From the NCBI GenBank assembly GCA_027475525.1, contig JAMWFC010000122.1, positions 1 to 64,000 on the forward strand: a DNA stretch of 64,000 nt, written 5' to 3'. Below the pieces are notes generated by a model that worked only from the letters and a program-made list of their open reading frames with translations, searched no databases and had not been told where the DNA came from. This document shows, in pieces, positions 23,201-32,302 of this stretch. Source of the DNA: Macrolepiota albuminosa (taxonomy: Eukaryota > Basidiomycota > Agaricomycetes > Agaricales > Agaricaceae). Each line of letters starts with the position of its first letter. The first letter of the stretch is position 1. Made by a program: the position numbers and the translations under genes.

Positions 23201-23477
23201 TGAACAGCTAGCTTTCTCAGAGCATTATACTCATCAGACAACCAATGAACTTCTTATAGCAGATTATCTTGAGGCTGAAAATGAGACAGATATAGAAATC
23301 ATGGCTTCTGTAGTTAATGTCACTTTGGTATGGGAGCTTCTGGTAAGATGATGCTTTCTTCTTGATAACTGTCAGCTTATTCAAGCAGTTGCAGTTGAGC
23401 TTGCACCACTTACTGCTGCAAGAACTATCATTCCACACATTTGAAGAGTTTAAACCCCTCTCAGAATTGTGTTCTTT

Positions 23478-23683
23478 CACTTCAGGGCATACCAGAGATT
23501 TCTAGAGAAACATCAATTAGAAACAGGTCAGATGATTTCTAACAAGTATTTCTCTAGAAAATTCTGAAAAAATTGCCTTATTAGGAAATTTTTATGAAAG
23601 TTTCTAAAGAAACACTCATTAAAAATTATATAACCTGTTTTTAATGAATGTTTTTTCAGAAATCTCTGGCATGCCCTGAAGTG
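23478..23683. mobile_element. MITE, 206 bp, CACTT...AAGTG ends
   Basis: Inverted ends of about 26 bp (CACTTCAGGGCATACCAGAG, extending to GATTTCT, against its near-perfect complement ending CCTGAAGTG) enclose AT-rich non-coding DNA. Both flanks read TTT, consistent with a 3-bp target duplication. CACT-type ends with 3-bp duplications suggest a non-autonomous CACTA (CMC)-like element; this assignment is inference. It sits between the KDZ remnant and the Ulp1-like pseudogene. Confidence 0.7.
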
Positions 23684-23734
23684 TTTCCTCCATCTTCATA
23701 GGCACTTTGTATTCAGTTCATGGGAGCTCAACAT

Positions 23735-23739
23735 GATGG
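23735..23739. repeat. Target-site duplication GATGG, left copy
   Basis: GATGG immediately precedes the 5' LTR of Gypsy-3 and recurs exactly at 35235-35239 after the 3' LTR. Confidence 0.95.
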
Positions 23740-24458
23740 TGTCACGACCCCTCCCCTCTGGGCCCACCCCGGGACACCCCCAGAACACCCTCCGGGACCC
23801 TCCCTCCGACCCCACAGGACACGCCCCGCCATCACGACCGCCGACACCGCCATCAGCCGTCACCAGCCCCGATCAACGATCAGATCACGCGACTCGTGCC
23901 GGCCATCACGCATCACGCATCACGGCTCCATCCGCGCCAATTGATCGCGCGCCCCACACGCGCGATCCCGGTATACAGCCCCTGCCGCTACTCAATAACC
24001 CCCGGAACCCATCCCAGACATCCCGGAACCCCGAGACCCGGCCCCGTAGTACTTATAGTGTAGCTCCCTGTTGTATTCAGTAGTCTTGATATTGCATAAC
24101 TGTTACTTTGGATATTGCGTGCCCCTTGATTGACTGGTATGCCTTGTTTGGTACGCTTCGACTGGCACGCCTTAGTATTTGCGTGCTCTGAGCTTTGGTA
24201 CACACTTCGCGACTCTTAAGTTACTAACTTGGTCTCGTCTTAGAACCTCCGGTTCACGACTCGACCCCCTCTAACTCTCAGCCACCCCCAACCCAAAACT
24301 CCCGGACTCTAGTCCCCTCCCCCGGGATTACCCCTGTCCTCGTCTTGAACCCCGGAGTCCTAGCCCCGGAGTTCCAGACACCCGAGTATTCGTAGGTCAA
24401 GTCCGCATCGTAAGGGCGTTGCTTTCCCAGAAGGCCCCCGACTCAGCGGAACCTGACA
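23740..24458 (+). repeat. Gypsy-3 5' LTR, 719 bp
   Basis: It begins TGTCACGACC and ends AACCTGACA. The TATA-like CTTATAG (24052-24058) lies about 29 nt upstream of AGTCTTGATATT (24082-24093), the predicted RNA start that pairs with the primer site at 24460-24471. Confidence 0.95.
24052..24058 (+). promoter_or_regulatory. TATA-like box in Gypsy-3 5' LTR
   Basis: CTTATAG lies about 29 nt before the stretch that is complementary to the primer site. Transcription starting there would place that stretch at the 5' end of the RNA, as in Tf1-type elements. Confidence 0.55.
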
Positions 24459-24459
24459 T

Positions 24460-24471
24460 AATATCAAGACT
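24460..24471 (+). promoter_or_regulatory. Predicted self-priming primer-binding site of Gypsy-3
   Basis: AATATCAAGACT starts two bases after the LTR end and is the exact 12-nt reverse complement of AGTCTTGATATT at 24082-24093 inside the LTR. It does not look like the 3' end of a tRNA complement (no TGG start). This is the arrangement of the Tf1/sushi group of chromoviruses, where the RNA 5' end folds back and primes reverse transcription after cleavage. Confidence 0.75.
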
Positions 24472-24484
24472 CTCTCCTTACACT

Positions 24485-24635
24485 GTTCTTGATGGCTACG
24501 TATACTCACACTTACTACCCCACCGGGTACCAGACCAACCCTTACGGACGCCCGGTACCCGTTCTTGATGGCTACGTATACTCACACTTACTACCCCACC
24601 GGGTACCAGACCAACCCTTACGGACCCCGGTACCC
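24485..24635. repeat. Tandem duplication of 76/75 bp (assembly-like)
   Basis: Copies start at 24485 and 24561, with one base inserted in the first. It duplicates the gag start codon region, so two equivalent ATGs appear at 24492 and 24568. Confidence 0.9.
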
Positions 24636-24887
24636 GACCACTACTCCGCGCAGCCCCCACCCCCCTCCCACCCCCACCCCCTCCCTCCCGTATGAACCTC
24701 CATACCTCCACCGCCACTGGGCCCCCGACCTGTCCCTCTACGACCTGGGGCCCTCAGCCAGCTGGGCCCCTCCGCCCAATTTAGCCATGGCGCGACCCGT
24801 GGAGGTCCCCTCATACCGGAGCATCCCTGGGGGCCTGCCGGAGACCCCACCTGTACCCAGTGGACCTCGCCCGATTCCCCCCAGCGA

Positions 24888-25041
24888 GGGCCCCTTTGCA
24901 CCCACCCCCTACTACGGTTACCAGCGCCCCGTCCCCCAACCCCGAGAACCCCGAGGACCCCCCTGGGCCCCTTTGCACCCACCCCCTACTACGGTTACCA
25001 GCGCCCCGTCCCCCAACCCCGAGAACCCTGAGGACCCCCCT
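24888..25041. repeat. Tandem duplication of 77 bp (one mismatch)
   Basis: Copies start at 24888 and 24965 and differ by one C/T. It shifts the gag frame by two bases in the Pro-rich region. Confidence 0.92.
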
Positions 25042-25301
25042 ACTCCAACTACCCCCTTCGTCATTACCCAGCCGCCGCCCCACCTGCTCGAACCCCTCCC
25101 TCGCCAATGGGACGACGACGCCTCAAGGAGTATGAATGGCAACGGGACGAGGTACTCCGCTCCCTCAGGATCTCACCAGAGAACTTCGCGCAACGGACAA
25201 GGACGCTGCTCGTGGAATTCGGACACGACAACTTCGAAGGCACTCCGGAGGAATGGGCTCACTGCCTGGTCGAATTCGGGGATCGCCTCACGCGAGGAGA
25301 A

Positions 25302-25455
25302 CTCCCGGAGCAAACCATGGTAAAGTATAGGCGCAATACGATCCTCCGGGAAGAATTACAGCAACTGCTCGACAAAGTCTCCCGGAGCAAACCATGGTAA
25401 AGTATAGGCGCAATACGATCCTCCGGGAAGAATTACAGCAACTGCTCGACAAAGT
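25302..25455. repeat. Exact 77-bp tandem duplication
   Basis: Copies start at 25302 and 25379. It repeats the LPEQTMVKYRRNTILREELQ-coding stretch of gag and shifts the frame. Confidence 0.95.
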
Positions 25456-25688
25456 CCACGCGTCCCCCTCCCCCCGGCCCATCAACGACCCCACGGACCC
25501 AGGTCGCTCGATTCACATTCGACGGGAACTCCCAGAACCGGCCCCAGCAGTCCCGGCAGCCCCCACGGTCCCCACTCCGGAGCAACGACAACGGGAAGAA
25601 CGGCAGAACGCCTCAGCCATATTACGGTCCCTCAACCCAGCTGGAGGCCTCTTCGATCAACCCGCGGCCCGCACGGTAGGCTTGTCAA

Positions 25689-25842
25689 CTCGCCGCAGGG
25701 CTAACTCCGTCCCTAGTACCTTCGAGACCTGGGGACAGCCCCAAAGACCCCTGGAACCCCTCCCGCTCGCCGCAGGGCTAACTCCGTCCCTAGTACCTTC
25801 GAGACCTGGGGACAGCCCCAAAGACCCCTGGAACCCCTCCCG
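25689..25842. repeat. Exact 77-bp tandem duplication
   Basis: Copies start at 25689 and 25766, inside gag. Confidence 0.95.
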
Positions 25843-25900
25843 TGAACAGACAACGCCCGACCCCCGGCCCGGCGAACCCCGGCAGACCCCGCGCGGACAC

Positions 25901-26054
25901 CCCTAGCACGGACGACACGCTGTGCTACATTGACGAGCTTACGCGTGGCAACAACGAACCACGTCCCGCGCCCGCCACCCTAGCACGGACGACACGCTGT
26001 GCTACATTGACGAGCTTACGCGTGGCAACAACGAACCACGTCCCGCGCCCGCGC
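25901..26054. repeat. Exact 77-bp tandem duplication
   Basis: Copies start at 25901 and 25978, inside gag. Confidence 0.95.
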
Positions 26055-26380
26055 CCGTCCTGGTACCGCCCCCTACGTCAGCCCTGGTCCCTCCGGAACG
26101 CAACTTCCGCCGCGATCTGCCACCCCACTTCGACCTACAAAACCCCCCGCGACCCCGATACAAGCACGACCCTCCCGGGTTGAACGTCCCCCGCGCAATC
26201 CAGTACCCGACCCGGCACCCGACCCCCCTCCGTCCGACCCGACACCGCCAACCCTCCCCGACCACCTCCGCCACCCCCAGCTGAACCTCGAGGACGACCC
26301 CCAGGCCCTCCACCTCCGCCACTCCCTGCGTGGAGACCCGGGCCCCCTCCTGGCAGGAACGAACCCCCTTGGGACAACGG

Positions 26381-26535
26381 ACCTCCCGGGCATGGACCCC
26401 CAGGTGAGCCACCCGGAGGAGGACCTCCCGGCGGGTGGGGCCCCGCCCTTGGTGCTTTGACCTCCCGGGCATGGACCCCCAGGTGAGCCACCCGGAGGAC
26501 CTCCCGGCGGGTGGGGCCCCGCCCTTGGTGCTTTT
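26381..26535. repeat. Tandem duplication of 79/76 bp
   Basis: Copies start at 26381 and 26460. The first carries three extra bases (a GGA repeat unit), so two slightly different versions of the same stretch seem joined end to end. Confidence 0.9.
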
Positions 26536-27674
26536 TCTCCTCAAGGAGAGGGGGGTAATCACTATTACTACTATTACAATGCTGGCTCCCCTCCCCGCAA
26601 CGCTGCCGGACCGGACGACGCTCGCGACGCCCTGCTCGCGAAGGACGACTGGACATCCAAAAGCCCGACGCTTTCACGGGCCGGGACCCCCAAAAATGGC
26701 GTACCTTCCTCACTCAGTGTCTCAATACGTTCCAGGCAAAGCCGCTCACGTTTCAGGTTGACAGCTCCCGGGTGGCCTTTGCCGCGTCGTACCTCCAGGG
26801 GATCGCCTTCGATCACTACACGGCCCTCATCCAGTTCGACCCCAACAACCCGGCACTCGCTCGCTGGCAAGCCTTTGTCGACAAGTTCTCCAGGAAATTT
26901 GGGATATACGACACCGTGGCCGAGGCCGAGGACAACCTCTTCAACCTCCGGATGCGCTCTGAAGAACGTTTCACTACCTTCATCGTACGTTTTGAAAAGG
27001 AAGCTTACGAGACAGGTTGGAATTACAGCGCCCTCCGGTACGCCCTCCGCCGCGCCCTCCCACAACGTATCAAGGACGTCCTCCAACTCGCCCCGAAACA
27101 ACCCTCCTACGACGGATACAAGGCCCTCGTCATGCAGATCGACCAACGCTACTGGGAAGACCGCAGCGAGTATTCGAATTCTTGACCTCCCTGGAACTCT
27201 AGAGGAGGACCCCCTTGGCCCTCCGGCGAAGCCCCCAACCCCCAAGGTCGAAACCCTGGTCCCCCCGCGTTCCCTGGCGGCCGACCCCCGGTGAGTCGCG
27301 GCCCGCCCAATGCTAACCCCGGCAGCGGCGCCCGCCCCCAGGCCCAACTCAACGCCGCCGTGGCCGCCCACGACCCGGGCGACGTGCCAAGCCCCGAGGA
27401 ACCCCCGGAAGACCCCGAAGACTTCGACGTCGACGACGAACGGGACGAGGAGGCCCTCCGAGCCAACCGGCTTCAAAAGAAGGGACAACCCTGGATCGAA
27501 GTCCCGACGGATGTGCAGGAACGACGGAGAAGGGAGGGTGTCTGCATACTCTGTGGTGAGAAAGATCATTTCATCTCCGAGTGCCCCAAACAACAGGTCA
27601 TGGGACGTGCCACCTGGACCTTCGAAGGGGAGGACGCCACCTACAAGTATTCGGAAAACGACCCAGCGATTTAG

Positions 27675-28722
27675 ACCCAGAAGACGCCCTAAATCGCGGA
27701 ATCGACCCCGACGTCTTCTCCGCCCCGGTCTCACATCTTCGCTCTACGACACTCGTACAGGACACCCTCACGGCTTATCTACCCTCCCACTCTTCGCACT
27801 CCCTCCTCCTCAAAACCCGCCTCACCCCCTCCGGAACTCCCCTCAGCACCCTCGTCGACAGTGGCGCCACCGACAACTTCATCGACGAAGCATGGTCTAC
27901 CCTCGCCCCGGAACCCGCCCAGCGACTCCCGGTCCCGGTACGGCTCTGCCTCTTTGACGGAGACGCCTCTATGGCGGGGGACATCACTCATTTTGTACGT
28001 ATGCCCGTTACCTTCGCCAACGGACAGACTCACACCCTCCGGATGTTGATAACCAAACTCCACCCTTCCGCACCCCTGGTCCTAGGGCTCCCGTGGCTCC
28101 ACAGACTCACACCCTCCGGATGTTGATAACCAAACTCCACCCTTCCGCACCCCTGGTCCTAGGGCTCCCGTGGCTCCAAGACACTAACCCCCGCATTGAT
28201 TGGCGACACCTCACCCTTCGCCTGACCCGGGACCCGACCCCCGACGACCAGCAACTCCCCTTCGACATCCCCCACTCCCCCAACCCTGCCCCGAAGGACG
28301 GGCCTCCACCACCCCCCGGACTCCAGTCCCGTTCATCCCGATCCTTCGTCATCAATGCCAGGCTGGACGGCGCCCCAGGACCAGTCTCGGCCCTCATCGA
28401 CAGCGGAGCCACCGGAGTATTCATCAGCGACGCTCTCGACCTCCCCCACGACTCCCTCGACCAGCCCCTCTGCCTGCAACGCCTCGACGGCACCCCCTCC
28501 TCCTCCGGCCCCATCCAAAGGTCTCACTCGGAACGCGTGACCCTGGACAACAACTACGAGTTCACTTCCGACTTCCTGGTCACGCGACTTCACGGATCGA
28601 CCCCGATAGTGCTGGGACTGCCCTGGCTGCGCGACACGAACCCCGATATCGATTGGAGGACGCTCACCATGACCTTCCCGGGGAAGACCACCCCTCGGCC
28701 GTCGTGCACCTCCGGGCCCTAG
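27675..28722 (+). pseudogene. Gypsy-3 tandem retropepsin domains
   Basis: Two aspartic protease domains follow one another. The first has LVDSGATDNFIDEAW (catalytic Asp codon 27857-27859) and ends VLGLPWL; the second has LIDSGATGVFISDALDL (Asp codon 28399-28401) and ends VLGLPWLRDTNPDIDW. They are about 155 codons apart once the 77-bp duplication at 28025-28178 is discounted, and are then in one frame. Retropepsins normally work as homodimers cutting Gag-Pol, so two domains in one chain are unusual. One base is lost near 28685 relative to the RT frame (frame change in CCGGGGAAGACC). Confidence 0.8.
28025..28178. repeat. Exact 77-bp tandem duplication
   Basis: Copies start at 28025 and 28102. 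It repeats the end of the first protease domain and breaks the frame between the two proteases. Confidence 0.95.
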
Positions 28723-30503
28723 GAGACGACCTGGCGCCCGACACCCCCGGGACGACTGCCGCGCCCCCCACGCCCGTCCGAGACCGCAAGGCCCCCGATC
28801 GACCCCCAAACATTCCTCGGAACAAGTACAAAGGGCCGAACTACCCCTGCCGGTCTCAGACATGCACCACACCCGCTCCAGCCGATGTTTCCGCGACCCC
28901 GATCGACCCGAGCGCACTCGACATTAGGATCATTGGGGCCGCCCCCTTCGCCCACCTCATGAGGGATGGAACCCCCACGTTTCAGCTACACACCTCGCCC
29001 TCTCTCCCGGAAGAACACCTACGAGGGGACGCTATTCCCCCGGAACGGAAAACCGAGGAGCAAATCCTCCGAGAAGTAGTTCCCCCGGAGTATCACGAGT
29101 TCGCTGACGTATTCTCCGAAGGAGACGCCAAGGAGATTCCCCCTCACCGCCCCTATGATCACACCATCGACCTCGAGGAAGGAGCCACCCCCCCTTTCGG
29201 CAAGGTCTACAACATGTCGGAGGTCGAACTCCGGGCTCTCAAGGACTACCTTGACGAAATGCTCGGTAAGGGATTCATTCGACCGTCCGCCTCCGCTGCC
29301 GGAGCCCCAGTTCTATTCGCCAAGAAGAAGGACGGCTTGCTCCGACTCTGTGTCGACTACCGGGGACTCAATAAGATCACCAAGAAGAACCGCTACCCGC
29401 TCCCGCTCATTGGCGATCTGGTCGATCGACTCCGCAGTGCCAAGGTTTATACAAAGATCGACCTCCGCTCCGGTTACAACAACGTCCGCATCGCCCCGGG
29501 ACACGAGTGGAAAACCGCGTTCCGCACGCGGTATGGTCTGTTTGAGTACCTTGTAATGCCTTTCGGAATGACTAACTCCCCCACCACGTTCCAATACTTC
29601 ATGAACGACATCTTCCACGACATGAGCGACGTCTTCGTGATAGTCTACCTGGACGACATACTCATCTACTCCGACTCGCCGGAGGATCACCAGAAGCACG
29701 TCCGGCAAGTCCTCGAACGCCTCCAGGAGCACAACCTCCACGCCAAGCCCGAGAAGTGTTCATTCCACACGGAAGAGGTTGAGTATCTTGGCGTCATAGT
29801 ATCCCCGAACGGCGTTCGCATGGACCCCCACAAGGTCAAGGCCATCGTCAACTGGCCGCAGCCCCGGAACGTCAAGGAAGTACAGTCCTTCCTGGGTTTC
29901 GCTAACTTCTACCGGAGGTTTATAGACAACTACTCCGGGATCACGAAACCCCTCAACCGGCTCACGCGCAAGGACATCGCCTGGAACTGGGACAGTAAGT
30001 GCCAGAGCGTCTTTAACTTGCTCAAGGAGGCTTTCACAGTCGCCCCGGTACTCCGGCACTACGACCCGGCCCTCCCGATCATCCTGGAATGTGACGCGTC
30101 CGACTACGCCATCGCCGGGATCCTCTCACAGATGGAGCCTGACGGTGGGGAGCCCCGGCCAGTCGCTTTCTACACCCGGTCCATGATCGACGCCGAGCTC
30201 AACTACGACATTTACGACAAGGAACTCCTCGCCATCATTGAAGCCTTCAAGCAATGGCGGGCCTACCTCGAGGGAGCCCGGCACCGGATCCAGGTCTATT
30301 CGGATCATAATAACCTGCAGTACTTCACCACGACCAAGCAACTCAGTCGACGGCAGGCCCGATAGTCCGAGATCCTCTCGGAATACGACTTCACGATCCA
30401 GTACCGCCCGGGACGACTTGGCGCCAAACCCGATGCCCTCACCCGTCGTCCGGACGTCTACCCCAAGAAGTCATTCGAGGCGGAACGCAATGCGTTCAAT
30501 CAT
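28686..30503 (+). pseudogene. Gypsy-3 reverse transcriptase and RNase H
   Basis: After a linker, the RT palm has FAKKKDGLLRLCVDYRGLNK, YTKIDLRSGYNNVRI (first catalytic Asp) and VIVYLDDILIYSDSPEDH with the intact YLDD. Connection motifs are VEYLGVIVSPNGVRMD and VQSFLGFANFYRRFI. RNase H shows ILECDASDYAIAGILSQ, YDIYDKELLAIIEAFKQW, YSDHNNLQYF and [22 protein letters not shown] at 30363-30365 follows RRQAR where the family has Trp (TGG to TAG), splitting pol; the sequence on either side is otherwise in frame. It is nearly intact and recently active. Confidence 0.93.
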
Positions 30504-32030
30504 CGCGTGGTGATCCCTCCCAAACATCTGAATGCCGTACTGATCTTAAACGACAAAGGAACCCTGAACCAGATCCGCCGCGCTCCCCGAGACAAGTACT
30601 TCACCGATCACGACCCCCGAAACTCTTCCGACGGAACCGACTGGGACCCCGCCTTCTCCTTGTCCCCCGACGAGAAACTCCTCCTCTGGGACGGCCGCAT
30701 CTACGTCCCGGATCACGCCCGACTTCGCTACGACGTCCTCCGCCAACACCACGACCACAAACTCCGGGGACATCCTGGAATACGTAAGACCCTCCAGCTC
30801 ATCTCCCGGACTTACTTTTGGCCAGGGTTGAAGAAGGACGTGACCCGTTACATTCGATTGTGCGAGCCCTGCCTCCGGGCCAAGGTCCCCCGACACCGAC
30901 CGTACGGACTCCTGAAACCCCTGCCGGTCGGGCGACGCCCCTGGTCCTCCATATCTCTAGACCACATCGTCGAGCTCCCGGAATCTGAAGGGTTCGATGC
31001 TATTCTCGTCGTTGTGTGCAGGCTGACCAAACAGGGCATCTTCCTACCCTGCCACACCACGGATACCGCCCCGGACTTCGCCCGGCTGTTCCTCGAGCAC
31101 GTCTTCGCCAAACATGGGCTCCCGGACGACATCGTCTCCGACCGTGGCCCTCTCTTCGTGTCCAAGTTTTGGACTTCCCTGTGTAAGGCACTTGAAGTAA
31201 AGGCTAACCTCTCTACCGCCTACCACCCCGAAACCAACGGCCAAACCGAAAGGGTCAACCAGTCCCTCGAGCAGTACCTCCAGCTGTACGTCAACTACTT
31301 GCAGGACGACTGGCGCGCCGAGCTCCCCCTGGCCGAGTTCACCTACAACAACATGCCACACTCTGCCACCGGAGTATCACCCTTCTTTGCCAACAAGAGA
31401 TACCACCCTCGACTGACGCTCTCGCTCCGGGACATCCCGTCGCACGCCGCCCACGAGGTCGCCCGGGATCTCCAATCCCTTCACGAGTTTCTCCGAGAAG
31501 AGATCGACATCGCGAACCGGGCCTACGTGAAACACGCCGACCGGAAACGGGAAGACACCCCCGACTGGGCCCCCGGGACAAAGGTATGGTTAGATCGACG
31601 ACACCTGCGCACCCGCCGGCCCTCCCCAAAACTCGATCACAAGCGTCTCGGCCCGTTCAAGATATTGAAGAAGGTCTCATCCCACGCCTACAAAATCGAG
31701 CTCCCCCCGGGATTAAAAGGTCTGCACCCGGTATTCCACGTCCGCCTCCTGGAACGACACCCCCCGGATCCTTTCCCCAAACGACGCCCCGAGCCCCCTC
31801 CCCCGGTCGAGGTAGAGGACGAGTACCACTACGAAGTTGAAGACATCCTCGACTCCCGGAACATTCGGGGACGGCCCCACTTCCTTGTACAATGGAAGGG
31901 ATACGGCCCAGAGGACGACACTTGGGAACCGCGACAAAACCTCGAAGGCGCCCTCGACAAACTCCGGGACTCCCAGCAACGGCACCTGGGAGACGATCCC
32001 CCCGGGCGCAGGACTCACAGACAGCAGTAG
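30504..32030 (+). CDS. Gypsy-3 integrase with C-terminal chromodomain
   Basis: The uninterrupted 3' part of pol, in frame with RT after the 30363 stop. The HHCC zinc region is [16 protein letters not shown]…CEPCLRAK. The core has [13 protein letters not shown] (Asp), [16 protein letters not shown] (Asp) and [15 protein letters not shown] (Glu). The GPY/F-like region is [16 protein letters not shown], and the chromodomain is [20 protein letters not shown] followed by [18 protein letters not shown]. Family knowledge: the chromodomain recognises histone marks and steers integration to silent chromatin, which fits this repeat-rich locus. It ends at TAG 32028-32030. Confidence 0.93.
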   Translation, partial: RVVIPPKHLNAVLILNDKGTLNQIRRAPRDKYFTDHDPRNSSDGTDWDPAFSLSPDEKLLLWDGRIYVPDHARLRYDVLRQHHDHKLRGHPGIRKTLQLISRTYFWPGLKKDVTRYIRLCEPCLRAKVPRHRPYGLLKPLPVGRRPWSSISLDHIVELPESEGFDAILVVVCRLTKQGIFLPCHTTDTAPDFARLFLEHVFAKHGLPDDIVSDRGPLFVSKFWTSLCKALEVKANLSTAYHPETNGQTERVNQSLEQYLQLYVNYLQDDWRAELPLAEFTYNNMPHSATGVSPFFANKRYHPRLTLSLRDIPSHAAHEVARDLQSLHEFLREEIDIANRAYVKHADRKREDTPDWAPGTKVWLDRRHLRTRRPSPKLDHKRLGPFKILKKVSSHAYKIELPPGLKGLHPVFHVRLLERHPPDPFPKRRPEPPPPVEVEDEYHYEVEDILDSRNIRGRPHFLVQWKGYGPEDDTWEPRQNLEGALDKLRDSQQRHLGDDPPGRRTHRQQ

Positions 32031-32302
32031 TGGGTGTAACCCCTGCCTCTGGACTCATCAGGGATTCAACTCCCACGTATACTTTCTGTTTTTTCTTTCT
32101 AGATCTTCCTCCCTTCTAGTATTCCTTTTTTACAGTAGCGCCCCGGATTATGGGCAAGGTCTCCTTCCCGCTTTCCCGCCTCATTACTCACACGATTCCC
32201 CTCTTACTTACTTCCAAAGGACAAGTATATACATTTTTACTATGAGTACAGTACTTACAGAGGCACGACGGACGAAGAACGAAAAACGACAAGATACCGC
32301 CC

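Larger units (their letters stand above)
24492..27674 (+). pseudogene. Gypsy-3 gag, broken frame
   Basis: It starts MATYTHTYYPTGYQTNPYG (ATG at 24492 or its duplicate at 24568). A Pro-rich N-terminus follows, then a helical basic region (YEWQRDEVLRSLRISPENF, LPEQTMVKYRRNTILREELQ). The capsid-like domain (KPDAFTGRDPQKWRTFLTQC, FAASYLQGIAFDHYTALI, IYDTVAEAEDNLFNLRM) ends near 27182. An acidic linker precedes the CCHC zinc knuckle CILCGEKDHFISEC near 27545. Gag packages the element RNA. Five near-77-bp duplications shift the frame. A TGA at 27183-27185 interrupts the frame where the context suggests Trp. The frame ends at TAG 27672-27674, and the protease continues in the -1 frame. Confidence 0.85.

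Noticed and set aside
27655..27674. Programmed -1 frameshift site between gag and protease (CGGAAAAC)
   Set aside because: The heptamer does not allow both tRNAs to re-pair well, and other one-base frame changes nearby suggest simple indels.
26574..27734. Long minus-strand frame of 386 residues opposite Gypsy-3 gag
   Set aside because: It is a shadow of the GC-biased gag and zinc-knuckle frame: it has no introns, no domain, and Gly/Arg/Val-rich composition as expected from antisense of Pro/Ala/Asp codons.
28200..28640. Long frame upstream of RT in the same frame as RT, overlapping the second protease
   Set aside because: The overlapping frame contains the retropepsin motifs; the RT-frame extension is Pro/Arg-rich shadow. 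The true join is near 28685.
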